64,000 bases of DNA from Ananas comosus (Eukaryota; Streptophyta; Magnoliopsida; Poales; Bromeliaceae): positions 7,610,865 through 7,674,864 of the forward strand of contig NC_033639.1 in NCBI RefSeq assembly GCF_001540865.1, written 5' to 3'. The notes under the pieces are model-generated. The model worked only from the letters and a program-made list of their open reading frames with translations. It was not told the origin of the DNA and searched no databases. The translations under genes and the position numbers were made by a program. Shown here piece after piece: positions 44,601-55,380 of the stretch. How positions within the stretch are numbered: the stretch's first letter is position 1; the number at the start of each line of letters is the position of its first letter.

Positions 44601-47600
44601 TACCTGACAACTGAAAAATTTTCCAGATGGTAGACAAGCTTCGGAATAACTGAATGGGCACATGGAATCATGCATGGCAACCATCTCACATATGTACACA
44701 ATACTAACAAACTACTTTTACCTAGAAAAATATATACATATATGAATTGAACTCCTATGCTTTTAAAAGTACCAAGTCATTGGTGCTTGTAGGTTTTTGA
44801 CCCTTGGATTAAAGGATGTGCAATTAGGATAATAGTGGTCCCTTAGGGTTGAGTGGGTGGTTGGTTGAATAGTATGATTTAACAAGTGGAAATGGTAGAA
44901 GAGGTAGATCTAATGGCGGAAAACTTACAAGCACCAAGTGCTTGATGCTTTTAAAAGAACCATAGCGGGACTCATACATATATACACATACATACATACA
45001 TATATACATATATAAATATATATAGAACGAGGCTACTATACTATCTATAGTACCGGAGTTCCGGTACTATAGTCTTGTTTTCGATCTTAAGTGTTTAAAT
45101 CAACAATCCACACTATTAAATATGATCTAGGGTATATGAAGTTCTTAGGAATAAAATTTCCACCTTTCATTTTGACATGAATGGTAGAAATTGAACAATC
45201 TTTAAACTTCGAGGATAGAATTTTTGAATTCAAGATCAAGGATGCTGACATTAATCTAGATAGTTTAAAAAATTTTGTATCAAAATTTGAATAAATTTAG
45301 ACTCTTTTACATCGTTAAACTACGAACTTGCCATAGTAGCCATTGAAAATTAACAATTTTGAAATGGTTTGATCATAAAGTAAACTGTCGAAAAAATATA
45401 AAATATTATTCCTAAAAACTTCAAATACCCCAGATCAGTTCTAACGGTGTGGATTGTTGATTTGAACATTCTAAGTCTGAAAACAAGACTAAAGCACCGG
45501 AACTTCGGTACTATAGATATTATAGGAGTCTAGCTATAGACTATAGCACCGGAACCCCGGTACTATAGATATTATAGGGGTCTAGCTATAGACACACACA
45601 CACACACATCCAAATACCAGACAAACGGTAATTTTCAAGTACTTTAAAACTGGCAAAATAGGTAAAAACCATGTAAAGTAGATAAAAGACAATAACTTTA
45701 AATTTCACCTCAAAGATTCTAAATAAAGCATTACATAGTCAACAAAGTACAAATAAAAATGCATAGAAGCAACAAGCACCACATTTGCCAGGTTCTGTAC
45801 CAAATAAGGAAGTACCTTCTCAAATGCAATGATCAAGTTGTCCCTAGCTGTTGAAAAAGGACTATCCACCGCCAAGCTCCGAAAGTATCGATAGATAGCC
45901 GCTAGCTCATCTCCAGAATAAGATGCTAAAATTGCAAGCTGCCAAACAGGACAAAATCCATGCACTATTAGGGAACTCAGAAAGTAGACTTGTACAACAA
46001 TACTCCTATATCCAATCTAACTAAATCTATAAAGAAAAATGTTCATCAAAACAGTCTGGAGACTACCTGATGATGAGGATTGCCGTTGGATGGACAGAGA
46101 GAAACAGCCTGCATATAATAACTAGACGCGGCAGCATAGTCACGGCTGATGGAATCGCCTTCTCCATACAAACCCTTGTAACGAGCAAGGTCTCCCAAAT
46201 ATATCAGACATCTGTGGCAAGACGTCAACCCTTTCTTTGTCTCGGCCACTTTCTTTTCATCTTTTATTGGAAGAATTTGATTCTCAGGGCCCTCCGGAAA
46301 GTAGCCCAGTGGCAGACCATACTTGGCTCTAATTTTCAGTATCAGGTCATGATAAAATCCTGTTGCTTCCGAAAGAAAACTTTTAAAAGAAGATCGAATC
46401 CTCTTAATTCGATCTACACGGGCATTGCTTTTGACGCCTTGTGATGTAGCAGAACCGGAGGAAACTGCAGCATTGATGTGTGAGCGGAACTCCTCAATTC
46501 TTCTATAGTGCAATTGCCAAAGAACATACTCTATCTCGTGCTTCTCAGAGAAGTCATGGTCTTCAAGAATGATGGTCTCATAGTTCTCACGCATTTGAAG
46601 CCATATATTAGGATCCGAAGGAACTTTTGACTGGGCTGATCTACGCAGACCATTCTCCAATTCGATATTCTGCAGAATAACACAATACATAGTAACTAAG
46701 AAAAATAGCTAGTTCCATTAAGTTTCATGTGAAAACAAACATCAAGTTGACGTCATCGACCAATGTGTAGAATTATTAGAACTACTCACAGGAGTACTCC
46801 CCAAAGACATCAGAATTTATATAAAAATACATTATTGATCTTTCAAACACAGAAAGAAAAAACAACTATGTCAAACATGGATAAATGATGCAACATGTAT
46901 GTGAAGAAGTCAGAAAGGGATGACACGATGAGCAAAGAAAACAAGAGTACAATACTAGAATGATACTAATTCAAACGCGTGACAACATGAACAATATTTT
47001 CTTCCAGTATGATGCCTCGATACCAATTTACTCAAGACACTCAACATAGACCGAAACGTAAACAACTGCTTACCAGAAATGACCAATAAAGTGGTTGATT
47101 GCGAAAAATATCAGTCATACAAGTCAACTTTAATAAAGAAAAAAAGAATGGAAAAGGAGACGAGTGTTTTCTACAAGTATACTACAAAAGATGGATGATA
47201 ATAATAAACCAAAACAGCCATAAAAGGAAAAAAAAAACAAAGCTTTTCAAAACTATCACCAGAAAGGTTTTGAAGTTCCTCCAATAGAGAGAATTCAGTA
47301 AAATAAAAGCCTAAGGATAATAATTTATTTATTTAATTTAAATCTACCACTTGCTTTACTAATCAATTCTCTTGAGTCCACATGTTTACTACGTTTAAAG
47401 AAAGAAGCTGATTCTTATACATGAAATAACAAAAATTTAATAATCTATTAATCTGTTAGACTGAATCATTGCTATAAATCACCATTCTTTCCTTGACAAG
47501 TCAACACTCAGAATGCCAATTGTATAGCAGGGCCTCAAATAGTGACTTGCCCAGGAAGAAGTTGGTAGCCCATAAGCTAGCATGCCCAAGAAAAGCTTCC

Positions 47601-48242
47601 ACCAGTTGATGAACCAAATTAATTAGTAGGGACAATCCAACAAATCAAAATAGATGCCACTATACAAGCATCAACTGTATCCACATTAATAGTAGCTAAC
47701 ACTTTTGAGAAAGATGAACAAGAAGAAAGCATCAGCACTAAGCACTAAATGAATAAAATATGAACTGCCATATCTGATAGTTAGAAATTACACACACCAT
47801 TAAAAAAAAAAACAAGTGATTGATCCTATTCACATCAAGCGGTTTCAGGAAAGAGACTTAAAGCAAAAGATCTTAGAGGTCCAACTACTATCCATCACAC
47901 GTACAAAATCAGAAAATTCTGATCAAATTCCGGTAAGGGCACGAGCAATAGAAGAGCAATTCCTCCCAGACAAATTCACTTTATACTTTGATTTATGGAT
48001 AGCCAGGAAAAATCATGAAATAGACATAGGAAATATGGAAACAGACAGCTGCAATCAAGATCTCAGACTAGAAAGCTACAATCACTTACACTTTTCAATA
48101 AAATCATATCCAAGTACATAAGCTAAGGACAAAAAAAAAGCGCAATGAAATAAAGACGATAGGATTATACCTTCTTGTAAAGGTTCTCTGCAAGCTCCCG
48201 CGAAGAGGGAGCAGGTGAACTATCCATAGGAACAGTCATCAT
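41650..48242 (-). CDS. SMG7: SMG7/EST1-like nonsense-mediated mRNA decay factor
   Basis: SMG7 binds phosphorylated UPF1 and sends premature-stop mRNAs to decay in the cytoplasm; in Arabidopsis it is also needed to leave meiosis. Coding exons (minus strand, in order): 48171-48242, 46067-46669, 45816-45938, 43882-44114, 41650-43540. All borders are GT..AG and phases join, giving 973 aa; Arabidopsis SMG7 is somewhat longer. Residues 25-225 carry the EST1 N-terminal region with WLQMRENYE and the YFPEGPE word. The 14-3-3-like/TPR helical domain runs on to about residue 480 (ASYSGDELAAIYRYFRSL, AFKAFSTRFVRLNG-type words, FIEWLACHPD). The last exon also holds the plant-typical linker with PPPGFSPVP and the C-terminal WSGRYFV. 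The start is the first in-frame ATG, two consecutive Met codons, 22 bases after a leader-intron acceptor. The final exon has 630 codons without interruption. Intron 3 holds two transposons. I see no defect; the gene looks functional. Confidence 0.95.
44754..44965. mobile_element. MITE in SMG7 intron 3
   Basis: The ends pair: ctatgcttttaaaagtacc..ggtgcttgtaggttttt against aaaacttacaagcacc..gatgcttttaaaag..catag. The core gggttgagtgggtggttgg is shared with 4136-4373 and, reversed, with 59596-59765. Confidence 0.65.
45025..45592. mobile_element. Fold-back element A with terminal palindrome, in SMG7 intron 3
   Basis: Long inverted arms (left from gaacgaggctactatac; right ends tctagctatagac) pair over more than 100 bases and share the inner word aaatcaacaatccacac. 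Just inside the left end is a perfect palindrome with 13-base arms (45045-45072). The right end carries the corresponding palindrome twice because a segment of about 54 bp is doubled (45486-45592). TA-rich DNA flanks the left and a CA microsatellite the right. It is non-coding. Related to 59861-60400, 62995-63533 and 63597-64000. Confidence 0.75.
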
Positions 48243-48822
48243 CCATCAAATGCTCCTTCTAGGCCTGCAGCAAAATAAGCCAAAATCATACTACAGAATC
48301 ATAAAAAATATATATCTGGGGTAAAAACATATCGATCAACAGGATAGATACACATTACGAAACCAAAATTTAGGAGGTCCTCTCAAGCTTCCTTTTCTGA
48401 TAAAAAAAGGAAATAAGCTCAAAAGTCCACGCTTTAGCATCATAACATTCCAGATCCATCAAAAATCAAGCCCTCTCTTTTATTCATTTTCCAGAGAACC
48501 AGAAACCCTAATTCCCAACAAATTTTCCCCCAAACATGAGACTTAATCCTAATAGCACCAACAAGAGTAAAAAAGAGACAAAATATCCGAGCAAACTAAA
48601 CCCTAAGCCAAAATTCCAAACAGAGGGCTAAATACCACGCCCAAATCCCATCATCTCGCCGAGATTCCCCAGATCCCAGCCAAATCGATCCCCGAATCCC
48701 CCAAAAAAGGCGAAAATTAGGTCAAATACGCCGATTTCCCCACGAAAAACCCCCTCGATCGATCGAAAACTGAGACGATTCCAAGGATTCGGAGCCCTTA
48801 CCTGATCCCGAAGACCCAAAAG

Positions 48823-48862
<40 letters not shown>

Positions 48863-48885
48863 GGGGGTCTCGCTTGTCGTCAAAG
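48243..48885 (-). other. SMG7: SMG7 5' UTR with leader intron
   Basis: Minus strand: non-coding exon 1 ends gggatcag|gtaagg (low edge 48802), and the intron runs to ctgcag|gcctag (high edge of exon 2 at 48264). Exon 1 contains a CT microsatellite (plus strand GA, 48826-48859). The leader intron holds two telo-box words, AAACCCTA at 48503-48510 and AAACCCTAA at 48598-48606 (plus strand). Start of transcription estimated near 48885. Confidence 0.6.
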
Positions 48886-48914
48886 AAGGGCGGTGCGACA
48901 AAGGACTCCCACCA

Positions 48915-48922
48915 AATTTATA
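48915..48922 (-). promoter_or_regulatory. TATA-like box of SMG7
   Basis: Minus strand TATAAATT, roughly 110 bases upstream of the leader splice donor. The position relative to a start is inferred, not shown. Confidence 0.4.
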
Positions 48923-48929
48923 ATTTTCC

Positions 48930-51900
48930 GGAGATTATTTGAATTAAATAAATACTTTTAATTGGGTTTTTATTTTTCGGGAATTAAAAATTGAGGGCCA
49001 CGTCAGATAATTAAGCAGGGGTTAAGTCCTATGGATTGGTGCCACGTCATGCCTAACGACCAATTTAACGGATGGATTTGAAGCGTTATATTTGAAGTAC
49101 TTATTAGCCTAATGCAATTACATTTGGTGGTTAAAAATTAATAAAAAATTAAAATTGGATGAAAAAGGTCCATGGAATTATTAATATTTTATTTTATTTC
49201 TTTGCTTTAAGTAGAAAACTCTAATTTGGTTAGGAACTTGTTAGGATATAACTTCTATATATAATATAATAATATAATATAATATAATATTACAAGAACC
49301 AAAGAAGAAATTTTTTTTAATATATTCCTTAAATTTAAAATATATTTTTAAAAGTGTTGAATTTGAATTTAAATGTACATGTATAACATATTTAGATTTA
49401 AATATACTTGCTATTTGAGTTTGAATATAAACTTTTATTCGAATAAATTTTAAATCAAGAATATACACTTAAATGCAAATTTTCAAATTTAAATTTAAAA
49501 GTTCAAATTCAAATTCTCACTAGAACTCACAATTTGATTTCACAATTCAAATCAAAGATGTGAAATTGGTTTATATAATTCAACTGCAACCAAATTTAAA
49601 TTCAAAATACAAATTAAATTTGAACAAAATATTCACACTTAATTGAAAGATTTAAGTATATCCAATTGAACAAATTTTCTCATAATTTTATGATAAGTTT
49701 TTATTCAAATACTTAAAGATATAATTTTATTTGCTAATTGGGCCTTAGTGCTTTCAAAAAACATGTAAGTTTTTGTGCTTTTATTTTGTTTATGATAATG
49801 AAGCATGTGAATGGAATATTAGATTAATTTGAGCCAGAATTTTCCAATGTCACTAAAATATAAATTTATAGCTTCTGATTATTATTTACCTTTTGATTGA
49901 TTGATCCAGTAATTAATGGCATCGGTGTCGCTATTTGTGGACGAAGTGTCTAACAGTGGTCGCCGCGTTGGAGATGTCACCTCTCCCGTAAAAAACAGTA
50001 TTTTTATCTGGATGCCTGCAGGTACTGATATCGATTCTTCCAACCCGATCCTAATTTGTTGCCTCCCTTCGATTTTTGTTCAATTCTATCTCTAATCAAA
50101 ATTTATATTGTGCTTGTAACAGAACAACAAGTTAAAATCATGATTGGAGAAAATATAAAAGATGCACTCTAAGAGAGATGGAGATGGAGATGGAGGTAAG
50201 TGGATCCTGCAACAGCTAAGGGAGATGGAGATGGAAGTGGAGAGGGTGTGGTAAAGGAATATAGAGAGCTAATGGAGAAAGTGTGGGCGACAGCAGTTGA
50301 GAAAAACATTTGGCTCGACAAGGTGAAAAACACCGAGGCTACCATCTTCGGCGTTCCACTTATCCTTGAGGCCATCTTTGCTTTCAGAAAAATCTTGCCC
50401 AATACCCAATGGGTTTTGGCGACAACACTTATTATCTATTATATCCGTATGCTCAATAACAGCAACAACGACAAGGGGGCATACATGTATAGATTTTGTT
50501 GGAAAAAAATAATAAATATGTGCTCTTCTTGCTATGTAGGCACCTATGCCCGTACATGGATTAAGAGTTGCAAATAAATGTGCTCAATTACTTTGATACG
50601 AAGAATGCCTCACTTCCAATTCTCATATCGTAATTATTCCAATTTGATTATTACAGCAGTCCTTTAGAAATCCGATATAAGACGTTTCAATTCGAGCTAT
50701 AATCTCGAATTAACTGCATACTAAATGGTTAAAATTTAACTCAAATTTCAACTTCGTCCTCATATTAATTTTTATTTGGAACAACTACAAATTTCTTTTC
50801 TGACCCATCATCCTCCAATTGTCTAACTCTCCCAACCCTCTGCCATATTCTTACTCTTTCCGCACAAGCCACTCTCCTCTCTCGCTCATTAGCAGTGAGT
50901 GGTGACCCTTTATGATGCACACCTTAGTATTGGGGAAGAATATGAGGTGCATGGTTTGGCCTATATTGTGAACAAAAAGTACTTTAATGCCTTCTATTGG
51001 TCTAGAGAAATTGATTGTGTCTTAATGAAAGCACTTTGATTAAGGTTATGGATAACCAGCACTGACTGCTTAACAGCAGGTAGCAAGGTGTAGGTGTAGA
51101 AGATTTTAGCCATCCAATTTAAGCACATATGAGTCATGATCTACTGGTGCATAGAAGCATTGCTCAATTTTCTATATTTTTTTAATGAATAGTTTTCAGA
51201 AATATTTGGACAACAATTGGTTTTATTTTTTAAAAATTATTTTATATATGATATTTGATTCTTAAATCTTCAAATGGATGATCGAGAGAATAGCCATTGG
51301 AAAAATAATTTTTGTTGATTATTTTGATTTGGAGAATTAGTATTGGGTTAAAAGTTATAGAATGTTTATTTATGTCTCCCAAAAAGAATAAATTTTTTGA
51401 AGTGATTTTATAAAGCTGTTTGATAAATCTACTTTGCTGAAGTGATTTTTTTTTGCTATGTAATGCTACCATTATTTATTATTTAATTATTCATGAATTT
51501 GGAGATATTTAGTTAATTTTACTACTATTTTTAGAAGAGAGTATATAATAGTATTTGTCAATAAATTTTAAGCTACCAACAACTATTTGTAATAAAAGTA
51601 TATAGTGCTAAATATTTACAACTATAGAGACATACATACCCAAAAAAAATAAATTTATTATAGCGGACTCAACTTCTTATCCGTCACTTCATCTCAATCA
51701 GGTGAAAAAATAGTAATAAATATATATATATTTTTAAAAGAAATCCTTCTTTATCTCCTTGTCCTATCTTGGCACTATAGCAAATAGAGTCTGCACACAA
51801 AAAAAAGAAAAAAGAAAAAAGAGAGAGAGAGAGAAATCTCCTTCTCCTTATTTACATTACAGAGAGAAAGGTCTTCCCTAATAGCCAAATATAATCAGAT

Positions 51901-53390
51901 CCATTCAAATATAGAGGATGATTTTATTTCAATGTAAGCGAAGAGGAGTAAAGTAATATTTGGTAGTAATTGTTTTGTTTATCGTAACTTCATCTTTGTT
52001 TAAAATTTAAATTCTGTAAAAAAAAACTGTGATTGACTTCGGCTACCCCTAACTGAAGTTAATTACAAAAAAAGTAAGAAAAAATTAATAAAATTTAATC
52101 TATCTCTTACATCTTCAGCTTCTCGCCATTCACTTCATGCCAAACAAACATCAATACTACGGAAACTTTAGTTTCACAGCTATACAAATAAACATAAAAA
52201 AGAAAGTAATTTTTATTTGAACTTTAGATTATTCAAAAGTCTATTTCAATATGAACTTCACCTTTGGTGAAATAAAGACCCAGAGAAAGAGAAAGAGAAA
52301 GAGAGAAAGAAAGAGAGAGAGAGAGAGAGAAAGAGGAGGGGGAGGGAGGAAGGAAAGAGAGACTTCGCAGGTTAAGGTGCTTCCTAAAAATAGAGAAGAT
52401 GGTCATTGTAGATTTTGTTTTTTTTAGTTGGGAAGAGAGAGAGGTAGATGAGTGATCGGTTAAGGTTGGGGAAGGAGAGAGAAGTGGAAGGCGAGTGAGT
52501 AAGCAGAACATCATAAATAAATAGGATGAGATAAGGAGAAAATATATAAGTTATTCAACGAGAAATTAAGCATTTTAGTTAAATTACTAAAGAGATGTAA
52601 TTGATTGTGGAAGAGTAAGATTTTAGGAAGCAACTTTTAGGTACTTCTAATTTTGGGACTCCTATAGTTATAATTCTGATGCTAAAAATTAGAATTATAT
52701 TTTACAAAAAAATAACCAACCACTTCATCAAAAAAAGGAGTTAATTGCATACAGTTTCTTATAAAGACATCAAATTATGAATATATTCCTCCCCAAATTT
52801 CAAGTGAAAAATATATCACTCAAATATGCTTATAGATTTAAATTTTTCAGTCTAGTTTAGATATCCTTTTTTCTTATTATTTTTAACTATTAATACATGA
52901 ACTGACAATATTACCTTTACAAATACGATCCTCCACATACTGAATTAATCTTTTCTTTCCCTTTATTCTCTCCACCTTCTCTATTTCTCCTCTCTTTCTC
53001 TTTCTCAATCTCCGTTGATCGCTCCTTTCTCGGCTTTGGCTTCGACGGAGGTGGAAGAGGCGACGGGAAGCATGCTCACCCTTGCTGAGCCTCCACTATT
53101 CAAAACCTCTGCTACTTTTTCATGAAATCGTAATTCTCTCGAGCTCTGTTTTTCTATTTCTTTCTCTTTTTTTTTTCTTTTTTTATAAATGTAAGGAGCA
53201 AAATGGTCATTTTGCACATTAGCGAACTATGATTAAATTATTTAGTTCAACTTTACTCAATGTTAAATAAATTTTACTAGTAGATTATAACAGTATAAAC
53301 AGATTTCAACTTATAATATATTTGAGAAAAATATATTAGCTGATTTAACTTTTAGAAAAGTATATTCATAGTAATTTAATATGCTTGCAT
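48930..53390. other. AT-rich intergenic region
   Basis: No secure gene. It contains AT-rich blocks (49240-49760), a GA-rich microsatellite at about 52280-52345 with further GA words to 52500, and CT/T runs at 52940-53190. A weak small-gene candidate at 49916-50577 is listed separately. Confidence 0.5.
49916..50577 (+). CDS. Uncertain small gene or gene fragment
   Basis: An ATG at 49916 opens about 36 codons ending in a donor-like gcag|gtactg (about 50022). Joining to an acceptor tgtaacag at about 50121 gives a small protein of about 52 residues ending EQQVKIMIGENIKDAL. Separately, 50272-50577 (ATG in atggagaaagtgtgg) encodes about 100 residues including FGVPLILEAIF and a hydrophobic stretch VLATTLIIYYI that could be a membrane segment. 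I recognise neither. Codon composition is better than the surroundings, but there is no family support; it could be a decayed gene. Confidence 0.25.
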
Positions 53391-53783
53391 AGAGCTAGAA
53401 ATAAAAAAAAGACCCTAAAATTATTTTTTAAAAATCTAGGCCAAACAATCTCTTATAATCCGGAAAAACTTCGTGTTCAGGTTTTGATGCAATTGACCCA
53501 ACCGCGACGGCATAAGCGCGTCGATTGTTCGCTACGCGTCTACGACGACTCTCCCCCCATTTTTTTTTTTTTTTCTTTTTCCTTTTTTTCTTTCCCCTTA
53601 TTTCGCCTGGTGCCCTTTTCCCATCTCTTCGCTCTCTCCTCGATCCATCCCCTCTCCTTCCCGGAAACCCTAACCCTAATTTCGTTCCCGATCCCTCATA
53701 AACACTACGCCCTCTTCCGCCCCTTTCCCCGAAACCCTAACCCTAGCCCCCTTCGGTCGTCGTCGTCGTCTGTCGTCTAAGCC
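53391..53783 (+). promoter_or_regulatory. CHMP1 promoter/leader with telo-box motifs
   Basis: A CT/T-rich stretch (53555-53660) is followed by two telomere-like words, AAACCCTAACCCTAA at 53665-53679 and AAACCCTAACCCTAG at 53732-53746, and a gtcgtcgtcgtcgtc run just before the ATG. Telo-boxes in leaders are typical of plant housekeeping genes and are read by telomere-binding-type proteins. A long open frame across the leader (from 53385) is not conserved-looking and is probably chance. Confidence 0.6.
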
Positions 53784-54395
53784 ATGGGGAACACGGAGAA
53801 GCTGATGAACCAGATCATGGAGCTCAAGTTCACCTCGAAGAGCCTCCAGCGCCAGGCGCGCAAGTGCGAGAAGGAGGAGAAGGCGGAGAAGCTCAAGGTG
53901 AAGAAGGCGATGGAGAAGGCGAACATGGACGGCGCCCGCATCTACGCCGAGAACGCCATCCGCAAGCGCACCGAGCAGATGAACTACCTCCGCCTCGCCT
54001 CGCGCCTCGACGCCGTCGTCGCCCGCCTCGACACCCAGGCCAAGATGCAGGCCATCGGCAAGTCCATGGGCTCCATCGTCAAGTCCCTCGACTCCGCCCT
54101 CGCCTCCGGAAACCTCCAGAAGATGTCCGAGACCATGGACCAGTTCGAGCGCCAGTTCGTCAACATGGAGGTGCAGGCCGAGTTCATGGAGGGCGCCATG
54201 GCCGGCTCCACCAGCCTCTCCACCCCCGAGGGCGAGGTCAACAGCCTCATGCAGCAGGTCGCCGACGATTACGGCCTCGAGGTCTCCGTCGGCCTGCCGC
54301 AGCCCGCTGCCCACGCCCTTCCCGCCAAGGAGAAGGAGAAGGTCGACGAGGACGACCTCTCCCGCCGCCTCGCTGAGCTCAAGGCTCGCGGCTAG
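53784..54395 (+). CDS. CHMP1: ESCRT-III subunit CHMP1 (VPS46/DID2; maize SAL1 family)
   Basis: CHMP1 is a late-acting ESCRT-III protein that regulates VPS4-driven disassembly during inward budding at multivesicular endosomes; in plants it is needed for vacuolar sorting of membrane proteins, and maize SAL1 limits aleurone layers. The 203-residue protein has the usual family length. It begins with a basic helix (residues 4-40, rich in Lys/Arg: [20 protein letters not shown]), has the conserved AENAIRKR (54-61) and EFMEGAM in the acidic half, and ends with [14 protein letters not shown], a MIM1 motif (D..L..RL..LK) that binds MIT domains. It is a single exon with high GC, especially at third positions, contrasting with its AT-rich surroundings, as in commelinid monocot genes. 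The ATG lies in a gccATGGGG context. It looks fully functional. Overlapping long frames at 53676-54314 (minus) and 53864-54376 (plus) are GC-rich shadows. Confidence 0.97.
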   Translation: MGNTEKLMNQIMELKFTSKSLQRQARKCEKEEKAEKLKVKKAMEKANMDGARIYAENAIRKRTEQMNYLRLASRLDAVVARLDTQAKMQAIGKSMGSIVKSLDSALASGNLQKMSETMDQFERQFVNMEVQAEFMEGAMAGSTSLSTPEGEVNSLMQQVADDYGLEVSVGLPQPAAHALPAKEKEKVDEDDLSRRLAELKARG

Positions 54396-54811
54396 GGTAT
54401 AATCTTCTTTCCTTCCCTTCTATCCATCTATTGTTTCGCCATTCTTCATGTGCTATTAATTCCTCTCCCCTGGGCGATGATTGAGATGGTAACCCGTCAC
54501 TAGGATGCGCATAATTCTCTTCTACTATTGCAACATTGAGGGATGCATAGGATCAGCAGTAGATTTACCCTCAAACAGATAAATATAACTTACATCACTT
54601 TTATAGAAGTCTTTTATATGGAGCTATTTTTGCTTAACCTTAGTTGTTAAAAAATGGGTGTGACAGCCGCAGCACTTTCACAAAATGATGATGCTCAAAG
54701 TTCTAAAAGCACTGGATAGTTATTATTGTCATGTGCATTGTTCAAGTTTCAATTTTTTCTTTGCACTTTGGTTCACTCACTCTATTCTAGGCAAAGTAGA
54801 AGGAGAAGGTT

Positions 54812-55380
54812 TGTGATGCCCAGTTTCCTAGGGGGTCACCCATCCTAGAACTACTTTAGTCCTAGCATGCTTAACCCTTTTAATCTCTTGGGTTTAGCCA
54901 CCGCTTAAAATGTTATAGCCAGGTTAAGAGATTTAGCCCTATTATATCTCATATATAGGACTATTCCAAATCCTAGGGGTGTTATATTCTTTTTTCCTTT
55001 TAGCCTTGATATCCTCGTCTGACTCAAGCACACTTACAAGCACTAGGCGATGTGAGACTTGTTTTGCTAGCCTTAGCTAATTTTGTGGGGAGCCGCGCTT
55101 CACTCACAAGAGTTGTTAGCTGGGAAGCCGCGCTCTGTCCGCTGTATGACCCTAGCTCAGTCGATACTCATCTCACACTTTCGGCTGGTGATTGGCTCCA
55201 ACACCAACTGTGACACCCCGCATCCCTGGGGTCACCTATCCTAGAACTACTCTAGCTCTAGCATGTTTAACCTTCTTAACCTTTTAGACCTAGCCACTGT
55301 ATAAAATACTATAACCGGGTTAAGAGGTTTAGCCTTATTATATCTTATATATAGGACTTCCAAATCCTAGGGGTGTTACA
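54812..55380 (-). mobile_element. Cassandra-like TRIM retrotransposon, complete
   Basis: LTRs at 54812-about 54986 and 55209-55380 start TGTGA and end TTACA (or TTATA). The internal region is only about 220 bp. On the minus strand a primer-binding site TGGTGTTGGAGCC, close to the initiator-Met tRNA type, follows the 55209 LTR edge after two bases. Both LTRs contain a 5S-rRNA-like stretch (minus strand: ttaagcatgctagg..ctaggatgggtgacc), the hallmark of Cassandra. The flanks aggtt and aagtt are a decayed 5-bp duplication. It has no coding capacity. Confidence 0.8.

Noticed and set aside
46070..46444. 124-codon plus-strand frame opposite SMG7 exon 2
   Set aside because: Antisense shadow of a well-conserved coding exon.
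52233..52514. 93-codon minus-strand Ser/Leu-rich frame
   Set aside because: Driven by a GA/CT microsatellite; low complexity.
53676..54314. 212-codon minus-strand frame opposite CHMP1
   Set aside because: It is the antisense shadow of a GC-rich conserved CDS; the product is Leu/His/Gly-rich with no family character.
53864..54376. 170-codon plus-strand frame inside CHMP1
   Set aside because: Alternative frame of the same GC-rich CDS, Arg/His/Pro-rich, no support.
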